DNA of 64,000 nt from JBBQVS01 sp964657325. GTDB taxonomy: Bacteria; Chloroflexota; Ktedonobacteria; Ktedonobacterales; Ktedonobacteraceae. The notes under the pieces are model-generated. The model was given only the letters and a program-made list of their open reading frames with translations, was not told the DNA's origin and did no database searches. The translations under genes and the position numbers were made by a program. The DNA is taken from contig CAZZVE010000006.1 in NCBI GenBank assembly GCA_964657325.1, positions 1 to 64,000 of the forward strand, given 5' to 3'. Positions 24,404-33,427 of the stretch are shown here, piece by piece. The number at the start of each line of letters is the position of its first letter. Positions within the stretch are counted from its first letter, which is position 1.

Positions 24404-25573
24404 TTAAGAAACTTCGTTTTCTGTCTTACGCCAGTTGACGGTAGGCATAATGAGGTTACGCTCAATATGCTCACGATTATCAATAGCACAGCGAATCAGT
24501 GACTCAAGCACATCTTCGTTAAGCAGATGCGGTTGAAGTCCAAGTTCGATGAGCCGAGTATGAGTAGCATTGTAGTAGTGTTGCTCCGACTCAAGGCGTG
24601 GATTTGGGAGATACTCAAGCTGTGCCTCTAGCCCAAAACGATTGCTTTGCGTGACCACCATTTCCGCCAGTTCTACCAGCGAAAACTGCTCAGTGATCTG
24701 ATTGAAGACACGATACTCGCCCGCTTTTGGTGGAGATGCAATAGCTAACTCGATACAGCTAATCGTATCACGCAAGTTGATATATCCACGTGTTTGTTGA
24801 CCTGAACCGTACACGCTCAGAGGATACCCTATGGCGGCTTGAATGCAGAAGCGATTGAGGGCAGTCCCATAGATTTGATCGTAGTCGAAGCGTGTTGCTA
24901 AACGCGGGTCCTGGGCCGTTTCATCGGTTTCAAAGCCATACACAATGCCTTGATTGAGGTCGGTTGCCCGAATACCCCAGATTTTACAGCAGAACATGAT
25001 ATTGTGGCTATCGAAGACTTTACTAAGGTGATAAAATGATCCCGGCTGCTTAGGAAATGGCAAAACATCTGAACGGCCTTTGTGATGTATTTCAATAAAG
25101 CCTTCTTCGATGTCGATGTTCGGCGTACCATACTCGCCCATCGTCCCCAATTTGACAAGGTGACAGTCGGGCGCAAAATCCTTAATTGCATACAAGACAT
25201 TCAATGTACCGACAACGTTGTTGGTTTGTGTATACACAGAGTGCTTGCGATCAATCATGGAATATGGGGCGGAACGCTGTTCCGCAAAATCTACAACCGC
25301 TTCCGGCTGCGTGTCTCGAAAAACAGATGCAAGTGCTTCGTAGTTGGTTGCATCGGCGATGCGTAGCTGAATTTGGTGCCCAGAGATTGCTTTCCAGACA
25401 GCGACTCGCTCTTGTAGAGTTTGAATGGGAATTAAACTGTTGAAGCCATGTTCGAGGTCGAAGAGTCTGCGTGTCAGGTTGTCAAAGATCGTAACGTCGT
25501 GTCCTTTGCTGGAAAGAGAGAGTGCTTGGGGCCAGCCCAAGTAGCCGTCCCCTCCCAGGATGAGAATACGCAT
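24404..25573 (-). CDS. sqdB: UDP-sulfoquinovose synthase
   Basis: A 389-residue extended SDR enzyme making UDP-sulfoquinovose from UDP-glucose and sulfite, the head-group donor for the sulfolipid SQDG. The NAD loop GGDGYLGWPQAL and the catalytic Thr144, Tyr181 and Lys185 (LGTMGEYG, FYHLSK) sit at positions matching plant SQD1. YNATHTRLIELGLQPH near the C-terminus is also diagnostic of this group. Other epimerases lack these. It is convergent with the GT28 gene 28 bases away. No separate SQDG synthase gene (sqdX) is in the window. Confidence 0.9.
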   Translation of the reverse strand: MRILILGGDGYLGWPQALSLSSKGHDVTIFDNLTRRLFDLEHGFNSLIPIQTLQERVAVWKAISGHQIQLRIADATNYEALASVFRDTQPEAVVDFAEQRSAPYSMIDRKHSVYTQTNNVVGTLNVLYAIKDFAPDCHLVKLGTMGEYGTPNIDIEEGFIEIHHKGRSDVLPFPKQPGSFYHLSKVFDSHNIMFCCKIWGIRATDLNQGIVYGFETDETAQDPRLATRFDYDQIYGTALNRFCIQAAIGYPLSVYGSGQQTRGYINLRDTISCIELAIASPPKAGEYRVFNQITEQFSLVELAEMVVTQSNRFGLEAQLEYLPNPRLESEQHYYNATHTRLIELGLQPHLLNEDVLESLIRCAIDNREHIERNLIMPTVNWRKTENEVS

Positions 25574-25716
25574 AGGTCCTCCACTAAAGATGTTGAGATC
25601 ATCGAGTTCTCGTCGGGAATGGTTCGAGAGAGGATGATTCCAGGAAAATCCTCAAAGAAGCATTTCTCAGGTATACCTTAGCACATTTTCTGTCCAATGT
25701 TGAAGATGAGTTCCAA

Positions 25717-25790
25717 AAGGTTCATGGAACGGAACAAAAGCCTATCATCAGCATGTCGATGATAGGCTTTTGTTCCATTCCATGAACCTT
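25717..25790 (-). terminator. Long hairpin terminator after acs
   Basis: Arms of 33 bases (25717-25749 and 25758-25790) pair with one mismatch. It begins 8 bases after the acs stop codon on the minus strand. There is no U-run after the stem, so Rho-independent action is not certain. Confidence 0.65.
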
Positions 25791-25798
25791 GACAGTGC

Positions 25799-27739
25799 TT
25801 ACCCGTCAAGTGTACTCGTATCTCCGACAGGTTCGCCGAGTTCGCGAGCACGAATGACGCGACGCATGATTTTTCCAGAGCGAGTCTTGGGTAAGCTAGG
25901 TGCAAACTCAAGTTCGTCAGGAACAGCGAGCGCACCAACAGTTGTACGAACATGCAATTTCAGTTGTTTCGCCATTTCATCTGATGGCTCAAAGCCGTTT
26001 TTGAGGATGACAAACACTTTGACATGCTCGCCCTTTACCTCGTCAGGTTTGCCAATGGCGGCTGCCTCGGCGACGGCTGGATGGCTGACAAGACTCGACT
26101 CGATTTCCATAGAGCCGAGACGATGACCGCTTACCTTGATTACATCATCCACACGCCCTTGAATGCGGAAGTAGCCATCCTTGTCCATTGTTGCTGCATC
26201 ACCCGCGAAGTAGACACCAGGAATGGTGTTCCAGTAGGTTTCGTAACGCGCGGGATCACCATAAATGGTGCGCATCTGACTAGGCCACGGCTGACGAATA
26301 ATCAGGAAGCCACCGCGCTCACTGCCTACCGTAACACCGTTTTTGTCTACGACTTCGGCTTCGATGGTCGGTAAGGGGCGACTGGCACTACCAGGTTTTA
26401 ATGGGATAGCAACGGTTGGACTAATCAGTATGGAGCCAGTCTCCGTCTGCCACCATGTATCCATAATAGGTAGTTGATCGTGCCCGATATTTTTGTGATA
26501 CCAAATCCACGCCTCTGGATTGATCGGCTCACCTACACTGCCAAGAATACGTAAGCTAGAGAGGTCATGTTTTGCGGGCCACTCTTCACCAAAACGCATC
26601 AAGCCACGTATGGCTGTAGGCGATGTGTAGATAGTCGTAACCTTGTACTTCTCAACAATGCTCCATAAGCGATCTGGTGCTGGATAGGTTGGCGTGCCCT
26701 CAAACAGCACGTTTGTAGTGCCATTCATTAATGGTCCGTAGATGATATAGCTATGTCCCGTCACCCAACCAACATCGGCGGTACACCAGAAAATGTCGTT
26801 CTCTTTGGTATCGAAGACATACTTGGTTGTCGCATACGCTCCAACTGCATACCCTCCATGAACGTGTACTACCCCCTTTGGTTTGCCGGTGCTACCGCTC
26901 GTGTAGAGGATGTAGAGCATATCCTCGCTATCCATAGGCTCACAGGGAACAAGCGTATCCTCTGGAATATCGGCGAACAAATCGTCCAGGTAGACATCCC
27001 GACCAGCCTGCATCGCAACCTCAGTACCAAGTCGCTTCACCACAAGAACTTTTTCAATGGTTGGCGTCTCGGCAACGGCTTCGTCAGTAATCTTTTTCAG
27101 TTCAATGTGCTTCCCACCACGATTGTTGCCGTCAGCAGTAATCACTACTTTCGCCTGGGCATCAATGATACGATCTCGTAGTGCGCTAGGAGCAAAGCCA
27201 CCAAACACAACAGTATGCACAGCACCAAGACGCGCAACGGCAAGTACAGCCGCGACCTGTTCGAGAATCGCAGGCATATAGATGGCTACACGGTCTCCTT
27301 TTTTGACGCCCAAATTTTGCAACGCTTTTGCGAAGCGGTTTGTCAGCACAAATAGTTCTTTGTATGTCATCGTTCGGCTTGAACCATCATCACCTTCCCA
27401 GTGAAAGGCAACTTTGTCACGTGTTGATGTCTCCATATGCCTGTCGAGGCAGTTATAAACAATGTTGAATTTACCACCACTAAACCACTTGAAAAAGGGC
27501 TTCGTTGTCCATTCAAAGGTCTTCTGCCACGGCTCAAACCAATGAAGTTCTTTGGCCTGATCCTCCCAATATTCAAAGCGATTAGCGAGTGACCATTGAA
27601 AGAACTTATCATACTCATCAAAGCCTTTTGACTTCATGTAAGCTGTGATATTAGCATTACTCACAATGTCGTTAGATGGGGGGAAAACACGTTCCTCAAT
27701 CAAAATATTATCGGTATTTTCAAAGCTGAGGTTACTCAT
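25799..27739 (-). CDS. acs: Acetyl-coenzyme A synthetase
   Basis: A 646-residue AMP-forming ligase activating acetate to acetyl-CoA. It shows the N-terminal ACAS domain, the P-loop YTSGSTGKPKGVVHVHGGY, WWQTETGS and the C-terminal PKTRSGKIMRR, whose Lys is the site of regulatory acetylation in the family. gaaggaagg 7 bases before 27739 supports this start over an upstream in-frame ATG at 27787. It lies downstream of an acetate transporter on the same strand, separated by paired hairpins. Together they form an acetate-scavenging unit. Confidence 0.97.
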   Translation of the reverse strand: MSNLSFENTDNILIEERVFPPSNDIVSNANITAYMKSKGFDEYDKFFQWSLANRFEYWEDQAKELHWFEPWQKTFEWTTKPFFKWFSGGKFNIVYNCLDRHMETSTRDKVAFHWEGDDGSSRTMTYKELFVLTNRFAKALQNLGVKKGDRVAIYMPAILEQVAAVLAVARLGAVHTVVFGGFAPSALRDRIIDAQAKVVITADGNNRGGKHIELKKITDEAVAETPTIEKVLVVKRLGTEVAMQAGRDVYLDDLFADIPEDTLVPCEPMDSEDMLYILYTSGSTGKPKGVVHVHGGYAVGAYATTKYVFDTKENDIFWCTADVGWVTGHSYIIYGPLMNGTTNVLFEGTPTYPAPDRLWSIVEKYKVTTIYTSPTAIRGLMRFGEEWPAKHDLSSLRILGSVGEPINPEAWIWYHKNIGHDQLPIMDTWWQTETGSILISPTVAIPLKPGSASRPLPTIEAEVVDKNGVTVGSERGGFLIIRQPWPSQMRTIYGDPARYETYWNTIPGVYFAGDAATMDKDGYFRIQGRVDDVIKVSGHRLGSMEIESSLVSHPAVAEAAAIGKPDEVKGEHVKVFVILKNGFEPSDEMAKQLKLHVRTTVGALAVPDELEFAPSLPKTRSGKIMRRVIRARELGEPVGDTSTLDG

Positions 27740-27847
27740 TACTCTGCCTTCCTTCGTATGTGAGACATACTGAGTTGCTCTAAGCATAAAAACTATAGCG
27801 CGTACAGAACATTTTTAACGTTTCGGATAGCACGTGAGGGAATGCCG

Positions 27848-27896
27848 GTATGTCTACAGCTTCAGACATACAGAGAAGTGTGTACATCTGAAGCTG
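27848..27896 (-). promoter_or_regulatory. Two overlapping, mutually exclusive hairpins between satP and acs
   Basis: CAGCTTCAGA (27858-27867) can pair with TCTGAAGCTG (27887-27896), or GTATGTCT (27848-27855) with AGACATAC (27864-27871); the two stems share bases. The satP-proximal stem could end the satP transcript partially, setting the ratio of transporter to synthetase. No conserved ligand motif is recognised. Confidence 0.45.
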
Positions 27897-27923
27897 AAAA
27901 ACGGAGTGATTACAACTGTTTTG

Positions 27924-28520
27924 CTACCTCATGGGGAAGATGGGTAGCGTGAATGGAGCACGGCTTGCACTCAATACACCAGCTAGTGCATTGTACCATG
28001 CAACAATTGCTGTGATAATACCCAGATAACCACCGAGTACTCCTGTACCTCCACCAAATTCGGCAATAGTCAGGAATAAGAAGGTAAGAAAGAGAAGACC
28101 AAAAAGGGCAATAAGTCCACCATTCGTTCTCAGCGTACCAAGAAACATGATAAGGGTGAAGATGGTCCAGCCGAGAAGGAAAAAACCAAAGGCGGCATGA
28201 CTGGTAATCCAGCCAAATTGTATACTCGCACCAACAGCAATCCAGAAACCACCGTACGAAGTAAAGGCAGTAGCACCAAAGGTGTTGCCTGTTCTAAATT
28301 CCCACATGCCTGCTAGAAGTTGGGCAAGACCGCCGTAGAAAAGGGCAAGGCCAATAACAATCTTGAGGTCTGTGCCAGCAAGGAGTCCCGCGTTTACGGA
28401 ACTGAGGACGAAGGTTGTGAGTGCGAACGCGCTAAGGCCGAGAGGCCCGGGATTAGCGACTGTAGATACGGCAGCAGCGGCTATAGGTCCTTGTGTTCTC
28501 TCTTCTGCATATTGAGCCAT
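27924..28520 (-). CDS. satP: Acetate uptake transporter, GPR1/FUN34/SatP family
   Basis: A 198-residue membrane protein with six hydrophobic segments and the family signature NPGPLGLSAFALTTFVLS at about residues 23-40. The late segments contain the characteristic SYGGFWIA and AEFGGGTG. The family carries acetate or succinate as a proton symporter or anion channel. aaaggtagga 8 bases before 28520 fixes the start; an upstream in-frame start at 28553 is weaker. Its neighbour acs activates the imported acetate. Confidence 0.9.
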   Translation of the reverse strand: MAQYAEERTQGPIAAAAVSTVANPGPLGLSAFALTTFVLSSVNAGLLAGTDLKIVIGLALFYGGLAQLLAGMWEFRTGNTFGATAFTSYGGFWIAVGASIQFGWITSHAAFGFFLLGWTIFTLIMFLGTLRTNGGLIALFGLLFLTFLFLTIAEFGGGTGVLGGYLGIITAIVAWYNALAGVLSASRAPFTLPIFPMR

Positions 28521-28810
28521 TGAATGTGTCCTACCTTTCATGAAAACCAGCAATGTATGTACTTTTTTCTCTGTACCGATCAGGCATCTTTGTGCCTGAA
28601 ATGCTTTGTGTTACGTAAGCATCAATGCTTACAAACCATGAGGAAGGATGAAGTCGTCTATACCATAGATGACTGGAAAGGACGTGCGGGAGTTCTCCTT
28701 TCTTGCCCATTACGAGATATCATGAGCAACGCGTATTGAGGATGATATCCACAACAAGTATATCATATTACGAGCGCTATGTACTACATATATTGATTGA
28801 AGCCAGAGCT

Positions 28811-28962
28811 ATTTAAAAGTCAAGCGGAAGCATGACAGGGGCAAGCCCTGTCACTACTATACTGTTCACCCCTTAGAGCGAAGCCACGTCGGTCCGTCTA
28901 TAGTAGTGACAGGGCTTGCCCCTGTCATGCTACAATCGTGTCCATTTCTGCAACTTTTAAAT
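28811..28962. repeat. Nested palindromic element, type C, copy 2
   Basis: Perfect 33-bp arms (28829-28861 and 28899-28931) include the same 31 bases as the element at 5182-5271. The loop (28862-28898) carries acgtcggtc in the orientation opposite to copy 1. An outer perfect 10-bp pair ATTTAAAAGT (28811-28820) and its complement (28953-28962) encloses the element. It occupies much of the 466-base gap between satP and the DHA2 exporter; no gene is seen in the rest. Confidence 0.85.
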
Positions 28963-28986
28963 ACCCGTAGTTGAATCCAGGACTAT

Positions 28987-30480
28987 TCAATCCGCTTCTT
29001 GGTTAAGAGCTACATGCGTATGCTCTACATTCAACACCTTCTTTGGGACGACTTCATGTTGAACCTGCTTTGTAGAGCGTCGCATAGTGGAACTCGCGTC
29101 ACTATCGCGCACAGCCAGCCCAATACAAGCCGCGACAAGTGCCAATATAGCCGCCGCAAGAAACGCTGCATGATAAGCCGTAAAATTTGGTACACTTGTA
29201 CCATTCGTACTTAGTTGCGTCATACCCACTCCGCTGATGACACTACTTAGTAGGGCAACACCAAGCGAGCCGCCAATTTGCCGTTGTGCATTGAAAAGTG
29301 CCGATGCCTGACCAGTCTGCTCCGACGAAATGGTAGCGAAAGAAGCTGTCTGCACAGACGTAAACGCAAAGGCCATACCTGCTCCCGTAAGAAACATCAG
29401 CGTACGCATCAACCATAGAGTAGTGTTCTGTCCTACGAACGTCATCAGAGCCATAATAATCGCGACACCTGCAAGACCTCCAACGATAAGTCGTCGTGGT
29501 CCAACGTTGGGATAGAGACGTGCCACAATCTGAGTAGAGATAAGGACACCAATTGCCTCTGGGAATGTAGTCAGACCAGAAGTCAGAGCCGAAACGCCAC
29601 GTGCTTGCTGAAGAAACAACGGCGTAGCGTACAATAGACCAAGAAAACCGGCAGTAGAAAATAACGAGACAAGATTCGTCGTACGGAATATTCGATTGCG
29701 AAACAAATGCAGATCAAGAATTGGATGCGTTGACCGCAACTCAATGAAGACGAAGAAGGCGAGACAGACAAGTCCTATGCCTAAGCTTCCTAGAATACCG
29801 CCAGATGTCCAACCGTAGTTCGGTCCCTCACTCAACGCATACATGGCAAGAGCGAGACCAACTCCTGCTAACAAGAAGCCTGCTAGATCAAAAGATTTTG
29901 TCGTCTGTTCCCGGTGTTCTTGCAAAAAGAGCATTCCAAATAGAAAGGCCGCAACACCAATAGGAACGTTTACATAAAACACCCAATGCCACGATAGCGT
30001 ATCTACAAGCAAGCCACCAAGAATAGGACCTGATGCCGGTGCGAGCACAGTTGGAAGAATAAGTATACGTGACACTTGTACTCGCTCTATTGGTGGGAAC
30101 GTGCGATACAAGATGGCTGTTCCTACAGGTGTCAATGCACCACCACCAATACCTTGTAGCACACGGAAAGCAATAAGCATAGGAAGATTCGGTGCTAACC
30201 CACACAAAGCTGACGCAAGCGTGAAAAGTGCTAGCGCACTCAAAAAAACACGTTTCGTCCCTATTCGATCACCAAGCCAACCCGATGCGGGAATGATAAT
30301 AGCAAGACTAACAAGATAGCCAACGACAACGGCATCAATTGAAGTGCCTACCGCACTGAATTGACGACTTAGGGCAGGAAGAGCAACATTTACAATAGTA
30401 GAGTCCATGATCGACATAAACATGGCCGCAACAAAGACAATACTTACACTAACCTTTGGGTTGATGGCAGGACGATGCAT
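28987..30480 (-). CDS. DHA2-family MFS drug:proton antiporter (EmrB/QacA type)
   Basis: A 497-residue protein with 14 predicted hydrophobic segments. It carries the DHA2 opening VSIVFVAAMFMSIMDSTIVNVALP (motif D1 region), WLGDRIGTKRVFL (motif A) and the antiporter motif C ILPTVLAPASGPILGGLL. It exports toxic amphiphiles across the cytoplasmic membrane; the substrate is not readable. The C-terminal 40 residues are hydrophilic. It is a single gene; the 226 bases upstream hold no recognised regulator, though a double-HTH regulator gene lies next upstream on the same strand. Confidence 0.9.
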   Translation of the reverse strand: MHRPAINPKVSVSIVFVAAMFMSIMDSTIVNVALPALSRQFSAVGTSIDAVVVGYLVSLAIIIPASGWLGDRIGTKRVFLSALALFTLASALCGLAPNLPMLIAFRVLQGIGGGALTPVGTAILYRTFPPIERVQVSRILILPTVLAPASGPILGGLLVDTLSWHWVFYVNVPIGVAAFLFGMLFLQEHREQTTKSFDLAGFLLAGVGLALAMYALSEGPNYGWTSGGILGSLGIGLVCLAFFVFIELRSTHPILDLHLFRNRIFRTTNLVSLFSTAGFLGLLYATPLFLQQARGVSALTSGLTTFPEAIGVLISTQIVARLYPNVGPRRLIVGGLAGVAIIMALMTFVGQNTTLWLMRTLMFLTGAGMAFAFTSVQTASFATISSEQTGQASALFNAQRQIGGSLGVALLSSVISGVGMTQLSTNGTSVPNFTAYHAAFLAAAILALVAACIGLAVRDSDASSTMRRSTKQVQHEVVPKKVLNVEHTHVALNQEAD

Positions 30481-30706
30481 GTAGTAAGCTCCGATGATGA
30501 TAGCAATAAGAATGTTTTATTCTTTTGTATACGTGGTATATACGCTTATTTACTAGAAAAACGTATCATATCACATGACTAAAGTTGTAATAGCATATTG
30601 ACTGATTCTGTCCCGACGCGATTTGTCGCACCATATTCCACATATGTGCATCTATTTGCATAGGTACAGAAAGGTTGCATCACACGTGCTATACATAAGT
30701 CACGTT

Positions 30707-31180
30707 TCAGGAGTTGTTTATGAGGACAGAGGTACGTTTTATGCGCGAAGCTTTGGGTTGTGGTTCTGGTAGAAGAGGTTCTGCTTGAGTACGAGAGACT
30801 TTTTCACGAATGAGGGTTATTTGTGAGTGGACGGCTTGACGGGATTGCTGAAGTTTACGTGCGATTTCGGAGGGACGTTCGTTCTCTATAAGATAGCGAC
30901 AGATGGCCGATTGCTTTTCTGTCAGATCAATACGTGGGTGGTCGAGAGCGGTACGGGCAAGGTCTTCCAGTTCACCGTATTTACTGCGTCGATAGTCATG
31001 GAGATCGTCAAGGGAGAAGAGCCAGCGGTCAACAACGCGGACGCCGGAGATGCGTCCAGCCTCAACAAGGTGCATAAAGTGCCAGTAACTGAGGTCTAGC
31101 TGTTTTGCAGCTTCGTGTGTCGTCAGCATACCGTTGAGGTATTGTACATTACTCTGTAACTCGTGGCTCCTAATCGCCAT
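30707..31180 (-). CDS. DNA-binding protein with two different helix-turn-helix domains
   Basis: A 157-residue protein. Residues 18-65 form an excisionase/MerR-like HTH (TTHEAAKQLDLSYWHFMHLVEAGRIS, cut here into its wing VRVVDRWLFSLDDLHDYRR). Residues 85-130 resemble a sigma-4/LuxR-type HTH (LTEKQSAICRYLIE, then RPSEIARKLQQSRQAVHSQI). The tail is basic and Pro-rich. Joining an Xis-like wing to a GerE-like helix is unusual. No integrase is nearby, so a chromosomal regulator is more likely than an excisionase. A promoter lies at 31259-31288. Confidence 0.7.
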   Translation of the reverse strand: MAIRSHELQSNVQYLNGMLTTHEAAKQLDLSYWHFMHLVEAGRISGVRVVDRWLFSLDDLHDYRRSKYGELEDLARTALDHPRIDLTEKQSAICRYLIENERPSEIARKLQQSRQAVHSQITLIREKVSRTQAEPLLPEPQPKASRIKRTSVLINNS

Positions 31181-31258
31181 GCCTGAAGCCTTTCTTACGC
31201 GGTTTTTCGAGGCCGTCGTATGCTAAAGTGTCGGGCAAAGACATAGTACATCATAGGG

Positions 31259-31288
31259 AGTATACCATAGGAATGAAAGTTTGTGCAA
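31259..31288 (-). promoter_or_regulatory. Promoter of the double-HTH regulator
   Basis: Minus strand TTGCAC (31288-31283), 18-base spacer, TATACT (31264-31259), about 80 bases upstream of the start codon. Confidence 0.5.
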
Positions 31289-31295
31289 GGTAGTA

Positions 31296-31360
31296 AAGCT
31301 GAACAGCAAAGAGATACACATTGTGTAGAGCATAATGTGTATCTCTTTGTCGTTCAGCTT
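31296..31360 (-). terminator. Terminator hairpin after the SCP2-like gene
   Basis: Nested stem: AAGCTGAAC with GTTCAGCTT, then CAAAGAGATACACATT with AATGTGTATCTCTTTG, around an 11-base loop. It starts 18 bases after the SCP2 stop on the minus strand. Confidence 0.7.
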
Positions 31361-31377
31361 GTTAATATCAAATCAGT

Positions 31378-31701
31378 TTAGCGACCTGTTGGAAAAAGAT
31401 TTTGGAGGCGCATAGCGAGCATCATATCGCCCGTCACCTTGACTTTACCAGTCATGAAAGCATTCATGGCGTCCAGCTTGCCCTCTGCAACATCAATCCA
31501 ATCGGTGTCTTTGATATTTAAAGTAATATCAGGTTTCTCTGCTGCACCGCGAATAAGCTCACATGTTTGATTGGCAATTTTTAATGCCCATGTACCAGCC
31601 TGTTCGCCGCTAATATTCCACTGAAATGTTTTGTTTAAACCCGCCGCTGCCGAAGGGTTGAATATGCTCTGCATAGTCGTGAAGGTTTCGTCAACTGTCA
31701 T
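31378..31701 (-). CDS. SCP2 sterol-binding-domain protein
   Basis: A 107-residue single-domain protein (FTTMQSIFNPSAAAGLNKTFQW, PDITLNIKDTDWIDVAEGKLDAMNAF cut by short loops, GKVKVTGDMMLAMRLQNLF) matching the SCP2 fold, a hydrophobic tunnel that carries lipids or acyl-CoAs. Bacterial members occur with methyltransferases or acetyltransferases, but here it is alone. aaggag 8 bases before 31701 and a promoter at 31754-31783 place the start here rather than at an in-frame codon further upstream. Confidence 0.85.
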   Translation of the reverse strand: MTVDETFTTMQSIFNPSAAAGLNKTFQWNISGEQAGTWALKIANQTCELIRGAAEKPDITLNIKDTDWIDVAEGKLDAMNAFMTGKVKVTGDMMLAMRLQNLFPTGR

Positions 31702-31753
31702 TGTTTTTGCTCCTTCTTTTGAATACAGGTTAAGCCCCTGCTGGCACGAGTAT

Positions 31754-31783
31754 AGTATAACAGTCAAAACGAAGCGATGTCCA
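31754..31783 (-). promoter_or_regulatory. Promoter of the SCP2-like gene
   Basis: Minus strand TGGACA (31783-31778), 18-base spacer, TATACT (31759-31754). Transcription would begin near 31747, leaving a leader of about 45 bases. Confidence 0.5.
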
Positions 31784-31902
31784 GTAAGCCAGTTAACATA
31801 GTGACATACAACATTGATAGAACACCTTGTTTCTTAAACATGTTAATGATATCCTGAATGGAGGAACCTACTCAATTTCTAAGAAGCGTGGAGAGACTTT
31901 AT

Positions 31903-32406
31903 ATGACAGCGACACCAATTATGCGAAAGGTCAAGGTAGAGGGCGGCAACCTTAAATTTAGCTCCGCTCATTTTATTACTTTTGGGGGCAAATGCGAACG
32001 GTTACATGGGCATAACTATGGTGTACTTGTCGAGTTGGTGGGAGACTTAAGTGAGGATAAAGTTGTCTTCGATTTCACTGTCTTGAAACGCTTTACACGC
32101 GAGATTTGTCAACGCTTAAATCATCGCTTCCTATTGCCTTTACACAATCCTCACCTTGAACTGGTCGCCTCGCCTGACGAATGGGAAGTTCGCTTTCAGC
32201 AAAAACGCTATGTCTTTCCACGAGCGGACGTGGTAGAACTTCCTATTGACAACTCTACAGCAGAGCGTCTGGCAGAGTATATTTGTGGGGAGTTGCGCGC
32301 AATGCTCGCAGAACATGACCTCTCGCGGCTACATAGCATTATGGTAGGCGTCGAAGAGGCTCCAACGCAAATGGCCTACTATCAAACGTCTTTTCATGAG
32401 GAGTAA
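31903..32406 (+). CDS. 6-pyruvoyl-tetrahydropterin synthase / QueD-like protein
   Basis: A 167-residue T-fold enzyme. Zinc ligands His23 (SSAHFI), His35 and His37 (ERLHGHNYG) and the catalytic-type Cys31 are present, with the C-terminal Glu in VGVEEAPTQMAYY. QueD makes 6-carboxytetrahydropterin for queuosine; PTPS proper makes pyruvoyl-pterin for biopterin. The CxxxHGH spacing fits both. No queC or queE is nearby, so the pathway is open. ggagag 7 bases before 31903 supports this start over an ATG at 31858. The GNAT gene follows after 6 bases. Confidence 0.85.
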   Translation: MTATPIMRKVKVEGGNLKFSSAHFITFGGKCERLHGHNYGVLVELVGDLSEDKVVFDFTVLKRFTREICQRLNHRFLLPLHNPHLELVASPDEWEVRFQQKRYVFPRADVVELPIDNSTAERLAEYICGELRAMLAEHDLSRLHSIMVGVEEAPTQMAYYQTSFHEE

Positions 32407-32412
32407 GTATCT

Positions 32413-33264
32413 GTGACGTTCTCTCTTCATCCACTACGTGAAGCAGACCTTGATGCAATTGATGAAGTCGTCAAAGCTGCGTATAGCATACCGCACAGTC
32501 GCAAGGATACACTTCGACATTACCTTACACTGCAACCCGACGGCGCGTTTGTTGTGAAGGAGAACGATGCCACCGTTGGTTTTGGAGCTGCACTCGATTA
32601 TGGTTTGTTTGCCTATATCGGGTTGATGTCAGTGCATCCTTCGGTACAAAAACGTGGCGTGGGACGATTGCTGATGGATGCGCTTCTCACATGGCTAGCA
32701 GGACGCGCGTGTCGAACGGTGCTACTCGATGCAAGTCAGGCTGGTGCTCCACTTTATCTTCAGTATGGCTTTGTAGAGGATGATAGGACATTGGACATAC
32801 GACAAGTACAAAATACTGCGCTACCTCGTACTCGTTCCGAACAGGTTTCACGTCTTCAAAATGAAGACTTTGCTAAGCTTGTCGCGTTTGATACAACATA
32901 CTTTGGGGCGTCACGTGAGCCACTACTAGCCATGTATTATGCAGATGACCCTCAGCGCGTGTTTGTCACTCGTGAGAGTAATGGTGCTATTACTGGCTAT
33001 CTTATCGCACAAGCGCGTACTATTGGTCCATGGGTTGCTCGCTCCGCCGAAGACGCAGAGCTGTTGTTGCAGTGTGCTCTCACACTTCCTTACAGCGCAA
33101 AGCCACCTGTATTTGTCTCTGCACACAATGCTCACGCATTAACATTGCTTGCACACTACGGTTTTGAACAGGCACGTTCTTTGAGTCATATGCGAAAAGG
33201 TGTACCTGTGGAACGGAGTCGTACTACTACATTATATGGACAAGCAAGCTTAGGCTTTGGATGA
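32413..33264 (+). CDS. GNAT-family N-acetyltransferase, tandem-domain type
   Basis: A 283-residue protein. The N-terminal GNAT fold (1-135) has the acetyl-CoA loop VHPSVQKRGVGRLLMDALL and YLQYGFVEDD. The C-terminal half (145-270) looks like a second, weaker GNAT domain (ITGYLIAQARTIGPWVA, LLAHYGFEQARSLSHMRKG), as in YitH/HolE-type fusions. The substrate is unknown. The start is GTG at 32413 behind gaggag. Only 6 bases separate it from the PTPS-like gene, so the two are co-translated. Confidence 0.85.
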   Translation: MTFSLHPLREADLDAIDEVVKAAYSIPHSRKDTLRHYLTLQPDGAFVVKENDATVGFGAALDYGLFAYIGLMSVHPSVQKRGVGRLLMDALLTWLAGRACRTVLLDASQAGAPLYLQYGFVEDDRTLDIRQVQNTALPRTRSEQVSRLQNEDFAKLVAFDTTYFGASREPLLAMYYADDPQRVFVTRESNGAITGYLIAQARTIGPWVARSAEDAELLLQCALTLPYSAKPPVFVSAHNAHALTLLAHYGFEQARSLSHMRKGVPVERSRTTTLYGQASLGFG

Positions 33265-33427
33265 GAATAAATGTTACAGAAATCTTGTATATATCGTTAG
33301 AATTATATACGTTTCTCAAGAGATTTCTTGTCTTTTTTCTCTGCTTCTGGTACAGTAGAAGAAATATAGCTATCGCTCATCTCATTTTGACCACGAACCC
33401 TTATGAATCAGAAACCTGGATAACCTA

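Noticed and set aside
30707..31180. Excisionase of an integrated element
   Set aside because: No integrase, attachment-site repeat or phage gene is nearby, and the second HTH domain is not found in excisionases.
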